NCBI GenBank assembly: GCA_034670405.1
Contig: JAXDDX010000044.1
Location: forward strand, 2,102,501 to 2,166,500
Length of the DNA stretch: 64,000 bases
From: Hoplostethus atlanticus
Lineage: Eukaryota; Chordata; Actinopteri; Trachichthyiformes; Trachichthyidae
Direction: 5' to 3'
Shown piece by piece: positions 39,401 through 55,083 of the stretch (positions are counted from its first letter, which is position 1; every line of letters begins with the position of its first letter). The notes under the pieces are model-generated. The model was not told the origin of the DNA. It saw only the letters and a list, made by a program, of their open reading frames with translations, and searched no databases. The translations under genes and the position numbers were made by a program.

Positions 39401-40669
39401 TTTTCCTTGGATTTTCTGTTGATGAAGTTTGAGTTTCTGTAGGTGGGCGCTCTTTTCTTTGTCTGCTCAGCCACGGTGGCTATCGCTGCTCATGCTAACT
39501 ACCCAGTTCTTCTATTTATCCCAAACAAACCACTATTGTTGCTGCTGGAAACGTAAAAGGCATCACTTCCTGTGTTCCAAAGGATTAAGCAGCAAATGTA
39601 AAAGATTTCATGAACTGGCTATTGGTTGAATCACTATTGGGTTACATCAATGAGTGATAGAGCAAAATGGGTATTTATATATATGAAAATGTTTCAGATT
39701 ATTAGTTTAAACCTATATTGGGAGCATCCAGTTCTGCTCCACCCTGTCACAAGGATCAAACAAACTGGAAAGTAAGTGAACAGTTCTTCCTCAGTAAGGA
39801 CCTTTGAGGGCAGAAGCTATGCGCCAGTGGATATATTTTACCTTTGTGTGTGTATTTTGGCAAAAACCCAGGTCCCCAATATAGCTCTATCACACAGTCC
39901 ATGAAGGAGTTGAGCTATGAGTGTCCGCATCATTTGTCATCAGTGATTCACAGCAGTCAATCTTCAGTCAGGTGCAAGGATGTTGCTGACAGAACGGCCT
40001 TTAAAGTCTGTCAGAACGTCCCCCAATGTAAACCAATGCATGTGGACACTGCTATCCGTGGCATAGGAGCTCCTCGCTGCACAGAGGTGGTGAAGGTGGG
40101 GGGGGGGGGGTTGAGGGCTAATTCCGGTCCCTGGCATTCCTGTTTGGATCTCAGGGCTCTTGTCAACTCCCAGAGGTGGGGATGCTGGGCTGTCAGAGCC
40201 ACTTCAGGAGTCTGGATAGAGGGCCTATGCTCCACAGCGACTACATGTGATCCTCCCTCGTGTTGTACAATGGAACATCTTAATCATTGCTTATCGCTCC
40301 ATTGTCTCACATCGCATGACGTTATGCACAGCCACTCTGCTATTTCAGGGACCCAAATGAACATTTCACCTTCTTGTTTAGTAATACTCTCTGTTCTCTG
40401 GTAGCGAAATGTTGTATTTAGATATTCTGTAGAGAATGATTCATGATTCCATCTTAGTTTAGTTGTGATCCCTATAGGCAATAACTGAAAACACACTTAA
40501 TTAACACTTTAATTGAATGCCATACTGAATAATGTGCAAATTTTTGCTTTTCTCCGCTCAGCCATGATATGTAATTGTTGTTGTCTAGTGAGTATGAAGT
40601 AAAAAACACAGTTTACAGTGGTATCTCCCGAACACAGCACTTTAAACATGAAGGGAGGCATTCTTCAGA
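36491..40669. other. Intergenic, no gene seen
   Basis: No supportable gene. A frame at 36467-36745 next to repeat copy A (about 90 codons, with WLTQLSIDWEG and FVENYLGALS) might be part of that repeat's parent element but is not recognised. A run of 13 G lies at 40098-40110 inside a 186-codon chance frame. Confidence 0.5.
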
Positions 40670-41220
40670 ATAAATGGATTATCAGGAAGCCGGCGTAAAT
40701 GACTAAATAAAACTGTTAAGCAGGCAGCCACTGGTAGCCGACAAGATTAATCATAGGCGTCCCAGCTCCAAGATTGAATTTATTTTGTCTTTTATTTCTC
40801 CTTTAATGACTAGCCGTGAACACCGCTCTTAATATATCGCCCATGTCCCGAGATTACCAGTGACTAATGAGGATTCAAAACGGCCGTTATCTACATTAAT
40901 GTCTTTTTATTTGAAAAGTCAATACTGCCTGTGTGTGTGAGAGAAAGAAATATGCTAGTGAGAGCGACCTTCAGCGGAGGTATCCGTTATAAGCCTCCCA
41001 ATTAAAAGTGTTTTGAAAAGTGCCCCTTGTCGAACATTAAGGTTTGCTGGCATTTATGTGAGTGGGGTGTGTCATTACATCTGTATTAATGAATTTCCAC
41101 CACTGTTGATATTACTCATTCAGATAAGTGCAAGGTTTCGCTTCTCCATTCGTCATCCAGATCTATTTAACGTTCATCAGTGTATTTATTATCCCACCAA
41201 CTACATCTGAATTATTAAAA
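40670..41220. promoter_or_regulatory. Strong candidate conserved enhancer block
   Basis: Long non-coding stretch dense in developmental-factor words: aagattaatcatagg (40743 on, OTX/PITX-like), gattgaatttattttgtc, ctaatgaggattc, ctacattaatgtctttttat (40891-40910), then gtattaatgaatttcc. It mixes CpG-containing words (cggccgttat, agccggcg) with homeodomain cores, a texture typical of deeply conserved enhancers. Most likely linked to znf503, 12 kb upstream of it in this window. Not aligned. Confidence 0.4.
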
Positions 41221-44200
41221 GCTTAACAACGTAGGCTCCAAGAATGTGTTGTCGCCTTTTTTCTCTCTACAGTGGATCAATGGTTCACATTAGTGGAATA
41301 AATTAAGTAATACTTTACCCGGGCATGTTGCTGCTTTCAGTGGTTTTTCCCACGGATGTATATTCTTGGTGGAGGGCTCTCAAAAGGCCCTGTTGAAGCA
41401 GAAGATATAGGTCAGTTTAATGAAAGAGTCCAGCTCAGTAATGACCACTGTGATTCATATATTAGTAAAGGAAATCAATCCCACATCAGCTAAGTGCAGA
41501 AACAGGATGTTTTGCAGCCTTAAATCTTGGCATTAGGTAATACACAACTCAGCTGTATATTACATTAAACTGAAACATGTCATCGACGTGCAGAATAAGA
41601 CAGATGAAGTTCATTACTTAGCTGAAAACAGTGCATGCTCAGATGCAGACAAAGCATTGACTCCAATAACTGCTTCTTAGAGAGAATTTAACAGGCAGGC
41701 CCAAGGCTTCGTCGCTCCACTCAGACTGGACTGTTGCGCCGCTAGACTGTTGTTCTGTCCATCTATGATTTAACACAGCAGAGCGAGGCTCGATGGCACC
41801 CATGAGAGGACTTGGTTTTCATGTTTGCCAGTCTTTTTTTATACCTGCCCGTGGTGACCATAAATACACTTTTATGCCTCCCGGAGAAATGATTAAAGAA
41901 GCGGTTTCTCCCAAGTCCTGCATGGACTCGTGTGGCAATATTCTTGATTGATGACAAAAGCAAAGTTTAGAAGATGCCCTGGAGAGTTTTCCAATCTCGT
42001 CTGTTTGGCAATTTTGCATGTGAACAGAATCTCGGCTTGGGTGTATTATGTGGGTTTCTGTTCAGAGTCCTTTGTTCTCCCAGGTTGCTGATGAGGGAGA
42101 ACACTAACGGTGGCCATGGTCCTCTCAAGGGGCCAGTTTGCAGGGGATGCTGAGATGTGGTCACCATAATAACAGTGGAGCATTGTGATTAAAACTCAAA
42201 GATGCTAAACAACAATGTCGCAATTTTAAAAAGATGTCAACAAAACCTGATGAGGATTATTGATGGATTTGTGCTACATATTCAATGTAGACAGAGAGGA
42301 GATTAGTATTTGTTTTCATGGGTGGAAGAACATGTGAGCACAGATATTTTTGTATTCTTTATCACTGCTTTATGGCTGCAGTTTGTTTCCCCATTCGAAT
42401 CTGAATCTCTCTGACTTGAAGGATTATTCAAGGATATATACTGTCAGTGCTGTTAACACCTTGCCACCTGTTTAACCCCCTCTTCAGTAGGTGCTATACT
42501 GAGACTGACATTTTGAGGAGTCTGTCTACCAGATGAAACGTTCCCCAAAATAAAACCCAACTGAGCTATACATAGAGAAGTAAGTGCTACTTTAGCTTTT
42601 TCTGGGATTGATATATGGTAGCAGCATGACAGAGAGAATTTCCAGCGAAGCCGCCCCACCCAGCCACCTCGTAAATCCCTCCCTGGACATGAAACAAAAG
42701 TTGCATGTGAAGTCTGATCTATTCATTTATCAAAGCTCACACGCATTTATTCATTACATGTTCAAACACACTCAAACAACACAAGCTCAGGTGTCGCCAC
42801 TTTATTCTTCTGTCAAAGATAAGTTGATGGGGTATTCAAGCGAGGATAGTTAGTATCAAATTGCTGTCGTCACATTACTCCAAAGGCCACGCTCGATGAA
42901 ATGACATTTATTTTGTAGGACTAGATTAACATCTTTCAACAAATATGAACAATGTCATTCCTGGAATAAGTGAACGCAAATCTGCACAAATCCTGGTGGG
43001 AGGAGTAAGATCCTACATAAGATCAGAATTTGTGGGTATAATAATACAAAGCTTCTATAACAGATAAAACAAATAAATGCAATATTGCCTTAAAGAAAGT
43101 GTCCGTGTAACCCAATATTTTCCACCACCCTGATATTTTCATGCCCGATGAAGGTATTGACACATAATCAGAGAACTGGCCCTAATGCTTGTTGGGCAAT
43201 GCGGAATAGAAACTGACATTGGTGCTCTGGGCCAAATGAGCAATAGAGAGCAGACTGAATAAATGGCCTACATCTTTACCCAGATAGATATACTGTATCA
43301 GCATTTAGAGTCACATTACAGTGGCCTTATGCTTTCCCAGTCAATAACGAGATGATTGGCTGGCCGTGGCATGTCTAGTTAGCGGGACAATGTTGTGCTT
43401 GACATTTATCATAGCTCCGGGGTCATGAACCTGAAGCTAAACAGCAGCTGAATCATTAAATGTGACTAACTTCCGCTAAGCTAAACACATCTTTGTTCAA
43501 ACTGGGACATTACGTGCTGAGAGGGACGTATACTGCTGGGTTGGCAAGACAATGCCCGCTTTAACAAGCAGATTATTTGCTGCATTTGATACCAACGACT
43601 ATTATGGACAGATGTCTTCCTGAGAGTAAAGTGTTTTCTCTAGAGGCCTACATGAAGGATTTTGATTGGATAAATCCAGCACATCCACTGTAGGCCAATA
43701 CACACTTCTCACACCTGCATTGAAGAGTAGCATAATAATTGTACCTTGTCAAAAACCACTTGGCATAAGGAAGAGGATGGTTGAATTATCCATAATTACA
43801 TAAAGACATTGCTCCATATTGTCAATGGTACTTGTTCTAATATGGCCATTTAAAGAGGCCAGTTACCTCTGCTCGGCAGACTGTCTATCACTGTTGCTAT
43901 GGATTTCTATTAGCAAGACCTCGACCACCCTGTTTGAGTCTCCATTTGAAAACCCATACATACTATAGTGAATGAAATTTAAACATGAACGAAGCTCAGT
44001 TATCGGATAAATGAATTCACAATGTATATTCTGTGGCCGAATAAAACAACCCAAGCAGACCCAAACACTATGCTTAAAGCAAATAGGATGCTCCATAAAA
44101 ACATTGCACTGGCCCTCTCTGTTAAAAAAAATCAATAGCTAGAGGACAAAGACCCTATAGCCATCACTTAATTCTCTTATCACTGTGATTTAGGGGACAA

Positions 44201-45239
44201 GGATGATGTTAAATAACTGTAAATCCTTATCTTTGACTTTGTGGGTGGTTTATGGCAGTTTCAACAGCAGTTCAGAGACAGAATGTCCATACCTTCTGCA
44301 GGATACACGATTTATAGCTTTATTACTCTTTGTCTAAAAGAGCAGAGAAACATATAATTGAAAGGAAGAGATAGCAGCTAGCGGGTGGAAGAGCTGGAGA
44401 GGGGGCGTGGAGAATCATCATTGCTTGAGACATATCATGGTGACAGTTTTATGGCTAAGGAGCTGGCCCCGTTTTTGGGCTCTTCTTTATGAAATGAGCA
44501 AGATCCAATTTTCTGATTCATCTGTAAACGGTCCAGATTGAGGTTAGTATTCCTCCGTCGGCTCCAAACAGGCCTACACGAGCCTAGAGGTCACAGGGAG
44601 GGCTCGGGGAGTTGAAGTCATGGGTTTGTGCTCACACTGACACAAGCCCTGCTCATATTTTTGCCCTCAGTGACAAGAAGCCTATTGTCCTCCCTGATAA
44701 GGCTTCAGTGTGCACAGTAATGGGAATTAAACAGGGCATAAGTCACAGAGAAATTGGGTGACAGCAGATCAATAGATAGTGGTGAACCCTGAGGGACCAT
44801 TAGTGAAGAGGACCCTTTTGTTTATCCGGTGCTGGGGGAGAGTAAGTGGGTGTTCGGGTTTGAATTAACCATCTAAACTAAGAATACATTGAGTTCATAA
44901 CACAAAGGAACAAAGAAAGGTGCTTGGTGACACGAGATCATTACGCTGCTCGATGCATTTTCAAAACAGTCGGATGATGTGGTTTTAAAACCCACATCAG
45001 CTTTCTATTTTGCAGAACAGGCATTGTGCAATGTGACCAAATCCGTCTGTTATCATTGCTGTTGTCAGTTTTCTCTTTTTGTCTATGGAAAAGTGTGTCC
45101 CTGCATGCATGGCGTATGCTTTGTGGACGGTGGGAAAAGTGTACACCGCGATTAGAAAAGGCCCTGCAGCGTCACACTGGAGCTAGAGGATGGAAATGCA
45201 TTAGCCCTAATCTTTACAGTGTTCAAAATGATTAGCCAG
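41221..45239. other. Intergenic, no gene seen
   Basis: Nothing coding is supported. Parts near 43130-43470 and 44440-44830 have a weak enhancer-like look only. Confidence 0.5.
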
Positions 45240-45680
45240 AGCATGTGACTACTCCAATAAAAACAGATTTCCCCATTAAGTTCTTAAGGCAAATGCATAT
45301 TGTGGCCGTCACTGTGAGACTTTCCCACTTAAATGCACAGATAATTTGTTGTTGCATTGCATTATTCCTACCCCATAACCAGACTCCAGCTGAGTGAGCA
45401 ATGTGCCAAGGATAACTAAAGATATTAATTGGTATATTATGATGGCGGCACGTGCGTTTTCACAATTAATAAATTCCAACCCATCAGGTTGTGATTTAAT
45501 TATGAATTATGTAAATGGTTGCCATGAATCATTTAGGCCCGTGCATTTTATTAGCTAAATGGGAGAAGAGAACGTAGGCATATCACAATGATGAGGATTT
45601 ACACTCTGGAGCGACGACAGCAGAAGTAAGAGAATATTTAGTGACCATATCAAAACTGCATATAGGCCACTTGCTAATGG
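45240..45680. promoter_or_regulatory. Strong candidate conserved enhancer block
   Basis: Dense run of factor-site words: gcaaatgcatat, cccacttaaatgc (NKX-like), agatattaattgg, cacaattaataaat, then gatttaattatgaattatg with the TAATTA core at 45497-45502, and ttattagctaaatggg. No coding frame and no transposon similarity. Among the non-coding blocks here this looks most like an ultraconserved element, by texture only. Confidence 0.45.
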
Positions 45681-47877
45681 CAAAAAACATTTCATATGAA
45701 TGAATAATTGACTACCGAGGTTGCTGAATGGCTATTAAGGGGTTATGTTTACCTATAGGTCTTCTGTAGTGTATACATTAAGATTCTGGACCTACATAAT
45801 ACATGATTATTACAAAAGGGATTCACATTAAATATAACATAAGCTTACAGATGTAGCCGTCCTCGAAGTCACGCTTTTTGTTGCATGTGGTGCACGCTAC
45901 AGTATGCGGCTGGTACATACTGTAGTTACCGAAAATACTCAGCCATTACACAGACAAAGGGAATGAACTGGCAACTAGTTGTTTGACAGGCACATGTTTC
46001 GTTTTCCTCACAGTATGAAGGATAGATGCAGGATAGGTGCATAATGGGGTAATTGAACATTGGCTACCACCCTATATGGCCCATTTTTTCCATTATTTTC
46101 GAGTGCAATGTGTATTAGAGAATAGAGATATCTCCATTTTTTATTTTTTTTACCACTTTCTTCTTGTCAAGTTGATGTAGTGCTGGGAACAAGGAGTATA
46201 TTTAGTTTGAAGAGGGCTGTCAAATCAAACTGTCAGGCTGTACTTTTTGATGGAGTCGTATCGCTCGCTCATCTGTCAATCAGAGAGAAAGACTGCTGCC
46301 AAAGTCAAATTCAAGAGTTGAGAGGAGCGGAGTTACATGACAGGCCAACATTTCATTGTCTGGGAATGTGGAGATGTCTGAAGGACATAGTTCAGCTCTT
46401 GTTTAAAGATTTTTAGGGCATCTTAGCTTTGTTATAAATTATAGTGGAGAGTGACAAGAGGGTGTATGGTTTGTAGTCTACTAAACTAAGGATTGTCGTC
46501 CCCAGTATTTAACTCTTCAAAAGCCATTATAACTTAACTTTACCGTAATCTGTGATGTAAAACAGAATATTGACCTCATCCTATCTCAGAGCACGAGAAT
46601 CACACTGGCATGTCGCACCATAAAACACTTTTGTTTGTGGACAGAAATGACTTGAGAAGGCCTTTAAAATGCAATCATCGTAACAGTGTCAGACATTGTG
46701 TTGGCACACCAGAAAATTCCCCAGCACAGGGAGTGTGTATCTCGGCTGGATCGCTATGGCGTTTACTCACACAAGAGGCGCACCCCAAGGCAAGCTCCAC
46801 ACCTCAATGGCCCAGTTGTAAGTTTCCCAGTCCCCTGGAGAAACGCTCGATCCTCCCCTGCTGTCCAGACGCTGTCGTTAACCAGCAGCTGCAGGCAAGC
46901 AGCCAGTGCTGCCTGGGAACTGGAGATCATTGTGCAGAGAGTGTATCAGCTAGCAAGCTATTCATCAGATAGAGCAGGTAAGAATAGCTGGAATGCAGGC
47001 AACAGCTCTGGTCCAAATCTTGCTCTCTATAAGCCTGTGCATGCTGTCATTGTTGAATGGGAGCCTATAGCATTACTGACACCGGAATACAGCTGATGAT
47101 GACACTGTCAGAGACATGCATTGAATCTGTTGGCATTGTTTGCATTTGATATATGGACTTTCTCTATCAGCCCATTAGTTCTTATGAGGCCCTCCAGTTA
47201 TTAATAGTGTATTATATTGAGGTCATGTTATTTTCTGGTATTCAGCAGTCCGTGTCAAAAAAAAAAAGCTGTGGCTGCTCATGAGTCCCCTCTAGTGGAT
47301 TTGTACCAGTGCATTTCCCACTTCACTGGGAGAAAAAAAGATGAAAGGGAATAGACAATTTTAAACTGCATTAGTAATGGCAATAATAATTTCAGCACTC
47401 TGTTACTTAAGACGACATGGGAGGTAACACGATAAACAAGAGACATGCACCACCCCCCCACCTGGAAGATTGGCTGCTAACCTCCCTAAAGTCAATTATC
47501 TACACCACTTCTCTCTGACATGGTGGTTAATAATATGAGCTGCTCTTGACCCCCTGCTCATGCGTCTTACGCAGATGAAAGCGAGCGACAGGCCCTCATG
47601 ACAGGATTCATGGCAGATTATGGTGTGTGTCTGGGGTTAATACAGGGAGCAGTGTGGCGTGCAGTCACACACCCGTGAAAATACATGGCCAGACACACAC
47701 ACACACACATTCATGCGTACACACACACGCTGTCACGTGGTCACAAGTTTCTGGAGAGGGTCACATCCTGGATGCTGTTTGTCTTTAGAAAATCACAATC
47801 AGCCCTTGTGGTCTGTTCATCAGTTGGGTCAGAAGCTGCCAGAGGCTTCAACATATCACCCTCTCTGATAATGCAAT
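45681..47877. other. Intergenic, no gene seen
   Basis: Contains a short (AC)n tract at about 47694-47709 and an A run near 47257-47267. Frames of 120-136 codons at 46610-47096 overlap each other in different phases, with no splice structure or family match. Confidence 0.5.
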
Positions 47878-47994
47878 GGGTTTGACCGATATATGGGTTT
47901 AAAGATAGTGCAGATCGGTACAAGACATCGTCTATCAGCGACTTCAGTCTAAAAATATTGGTATAGGCCTTCAAAAAACATATTGGTTTAACCC
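47878..47994. mobile_element. 117-bp MITE with imperfect terminal inverted repeats
   Basis: The left end gggtttgaccgatat and the inverted right end gggttaaaccaatat match at 12 of 15 positions. The interior carries further cgat/atattgg words like those of a fish repeat rich in ccgatatatcgg. No transposase; no clear target duplication. Confidence 0.55.
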
Positions 47995-48780
47995 TAATTA
48001 ATACTACCTTAATACTACCAACATATTTGGTTCAGCTCATCAGGATTGACTGGACATACTGTACACAACACTGAAAATGAGACTCAAGGCCAATATCAGT
48101 ATGATTTATGGTCTAAGTCATGGAATAGCACCATAATGCATTCACAGCAGCAATCGGCATAGTGCAAACAAACTATTATAAATAATGTGGATCCATGTCT
48201 AAACGTCAGACTAAGTGAAAGGGTTTTCTGAGCTTCACTGCCAGGACAATACTGCCCCTCTCTGTATAAAAGCATGTATCACATCTCTTCAGCTGCAGTT
48301 TTTTGTAGTGGAAGTAATTTGTTTTTATCCATGAATGCATGAATGAATAGTCTCATAGATTACCTGTGGGGCATCTTATATTTAGCCTTGTGAAATGTCA
48401 TTTTTCATGTCATTTTCATTAATTCTGCATGGAGCATAATATGAACTGACATGACATAAACATTGGATATTTTTTCATATGACCACTGTGCAAATGTAAT
48501 TTCTACTGTAACGTGGACATGCCTAGAAAATGTGGATGATTTGTTTATCATTTATTTATTATTTCAATCCATGCAGTAGTCTGCAGTCTGGACTGTTTCA
48601 GTCAAAGTTCTACATACTCCACAAACAACCTGGTCAAACAGAGTAAAATATTTGCCAAGTCAGTGGTGATTGTTCACATATTGTGCAACCATGCTAAATC
48701 TATTCTGTCAGTTGCTCATTTACCTTATTGCAGTATGTCTGTTGTGAATAAAGTGCAGGCCTATTGATAGCTTGGTAGCT

Positions 48781-48954
48781 GTGGTACTCAATAGTGACTT
48801 TATAGTGATCACATAGTACTTTATGGTATTTGTATCTCCTATGATATCACTATAGTAATATAATATTCTTAAAATGGACTTCTCGTGTGGTACTATAGTG
48901 ACTTTACAGTGACCATATCATGCTTTATAGTATTTGTATCTACCATGGTGGTGA
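48781..48954. repeat. Diverged tandem duplication, 106-base spacing
   Basis: Unit 1 (48781-48850) and unit 2 (48887-48954) share gtggtact..atagtgacttta.agtgacca/tca, then ctttat.gtatttgtatct, in the same order and orientation. Function unknown; likely an old local duplication. Confidence 0.65.
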
Positions 48955-49112
48955 TTTGTTGTGATATTTGTGTTATATCCATCCAAAAAGTATTATAGAA
49001 ATAACATTGTTCTTTTTCGTTATTGGTATGCAACAGGGAATTCCAGCTTTGTGGGGCCTCTCTACATCATTATTGTGTGAGCGACAGAAGGTCTATAAAC
49101 CGGTTATTACCC

Positions 49113-49238
49113 ATGGATGATTTGATCAGTCGCTGTCCCAGACCCTCCCACCATTCGGTAGACCCTCCCCAGACATATTCACCGGACTCCGCCGCCAGCA
49201 GTGGCATAACAACCACAGCAAGTCGGATTATATTGAAG
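49113..49238 (+). other. Orphan exon-like segment upstream of comtd1
   Basis: From an ATG, 42 open codons (MDDLISRCPRPSHHS...) end exactly at a good splice donor (gaag|gtgagt, GT at 49239). It lies 456 bases before the comtd1 start. Its end phase (0) does not fit comtd1 exon 2 (which needs phase 1), so it would not make an alternative comtd1 N terminus by direct splicing to that exon. It may be a repeat-derived or chance signal; no family recognised. Confidence 0.15.
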
Positions 49239-49694
49239 GTGAGTTGCTTTATATTCTTGCTACTTATGACACATTTCGAATTTTATGCGATCTATTAACA
49301 GCATCTCCTGCCTTGTTCATAGGGATGGTATTTATATTGCGTATATTACCTTTAGTTTTAAAACGGCTTATTTGCGGATATGAGGTGTCACTTTCGTCCC
49401 CATCTAACACTGAACAAAAACATGTAGTTTACATAAAGCTAAAATGTTGTTTTGTCTGTCATTTGTAGAATTGTGCTGACAGTCACATGACGGCATCAGG
49501 CTGTTGTAACGTTACCGCAGTGTGTAATAGAAGCGCAGCCGAAATCCTTACTGCCTTCAAACAGCTTCAGTCAACACGGAGCTTCGCTTATATTCGCAGT
49601 GTTACGGTAGCATGCTCAGCACACACGGAAATGCGTTAATTTAACAAGTCCGTGTCGTGGTAGGTCAGTAATTAACACAGTAGCAGGTGTCATT

Positions 49695-53623
<3,929 letters not shown>

Positions 53624-54379
53624 TTGAATGGATAATCACAGTGCTTCATGATACATGAAGGTACTGGCTAAGGTGAGATATGGTCTTAACAATTGACCTG
53701 ATCAACTGCTGCATTTGCCTTTTTTTAAATTATATGGAGTATGTATATGATGCTACCAGAAGCTCAGTTATACCTTCTAATATTAGATTACACTGCAGCT
53801 TTAAAACAAATTTTACTGGGAAGATTATGGAACAATGTGTATTTTAACCAATCTTGATACGAGGGAAACGCAATTAAATTGACTCACAGTAACTCTTAAA
53901 GAAAAGTAACTTCATGATACAGTTCTGGTCAACATTATTGGCATTTTAGGCAGATAATGTACAATATCTTCTGAAATAACTGGAAATTGAAATAATTTTC
54001 AGGCTTCATACGTCCATCTGTTTTGTTTAACAGGACATGATCAAACAATAAGAATAAAATATTAGAAAAAACGTTTATGCCGATGTGGTCATTATTATCA
54101 ACATCCTTTTCTAATGCTTTGTTGTGCAGATTTTGGCAGTGACTGCTTCCTAGCGTTTCTTATACCTATCAATCTTCCTGCACCTTTCTGCCTGTTTCTC
54201 CCACTGTAGGTAGGGTGTTCTTTTCCTTAAAAGCTTAATTTCATCGCCGGTGACAAAGACCTCTATAGGATTAGTATCATGATTCTTACTTCACGTAATC
54301 ATTATCCAACCATGTGTTTGATTGCAGTGTTCTGGGAAAGGGTTACATACAATGAAACAAAAAAGGCTGATTTCAAGAC
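53624..54379. other. comtd1 3' flank, convergent intergenic space
   Basis: Tail-to-tail space between comtd1 and vdac2. The first AATAAA on the plus strand is at 54053-54058, inside the repeat described next; it may serve as the comtd1 polyadenylation signal. Confidence 0.5.
53925..54320. mobile_element. Degenerate DNA-transposon-derived repeat (probable Tc1 type)
   Basis: Starts with cagttctggtcaacattatt (53920-53939) followed by ggcatttt, like the terminus tctggtcaaaattattggca of a common fish Tc1-like family. Later words (ttggcagtgactgcttccta, gtttcttatacctatcaatc, cacctttctgcc) match the decayed interior remembered for that family. No open transposase. Limits approximate. Confidence 0.5.
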
Positions 54380-54385
54380 TTTATT
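54380..54385 (-). terminator. vdac2: vdac2 polyadenylation signal
   Basis: tttatt on the plus strand is AATAAA on the minus strand, about 700 bases after the vdac2 stop. It is the best placed hexamer for the 3' UTR 54365-55083. Confidence 0.5.
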
Positions 54386-55083
54386 GCAAAGGTAGACACA
54401 TGTTCACACACACAGGGACTTGATTCCTGATTTAGTGTCCCAGTCTCAAATATGGGGATGGAAGATACAGAATCTACTCAGATATTTTTTCAATCTAGTC
54501 ACACTGAGGAAAAGAAAATCCATTTGGCATTGTCTTGCAACTTCATTATAATTTATAACTTAGAAGCAGGTGTTTAAGATAGTAGAGGTCTCAAACTAAC
54601 CACATAACATGGTTAAGCCTCTATAAGATAAAGACCAACCAATAGATTGGCATCTGCCTTGATAAGCATATTTTGCAGGAGCAACCCTTTGGACATCACT
54701 ACCAAAATACAAACAAATTGTGCAAATCAAACAAGGGAGGAAGAGCTTAAATAAAAGGTATATGCTACTGTGCAAAACAACAGCTTAGGTTTACATTCCT
54801 ACGACATTAACACACATAACTTTTTTTCGGACCCATTCATGGATTGTCAAACTGGTGAAGCCAAAGTTCAACATAGAGATGACTTGATTTAATAAGACGT
54901 GATAGAAACATGAGTGACTACAACCCACTGAAAGGAGGTGGTAAAAGTGTCCGTCTAACAGTACGAGAGAACTGGGCTTCGTTTTGCTTTGGATTAATCT
55001 GTGATACTTTGCTGACCAGGTAGGAAACACTTAAGGCCAGCTTCTGCTGATATCCCCTTAATGTGCAATGACTGGGCAGATCC

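Noticed and set aside
39844-40404. 186-codon open frame on the plus strand
   Set aside because: Runs through a 13-G homopolymer encoding glycines; composition is not protein-like and there is no family resemblance.
46610-47096. Overlapping 120- and 136-codon frames
   Set aside because: They overlap in different phases with no splice sites or known motif; mutual overlap suggests chance openness.
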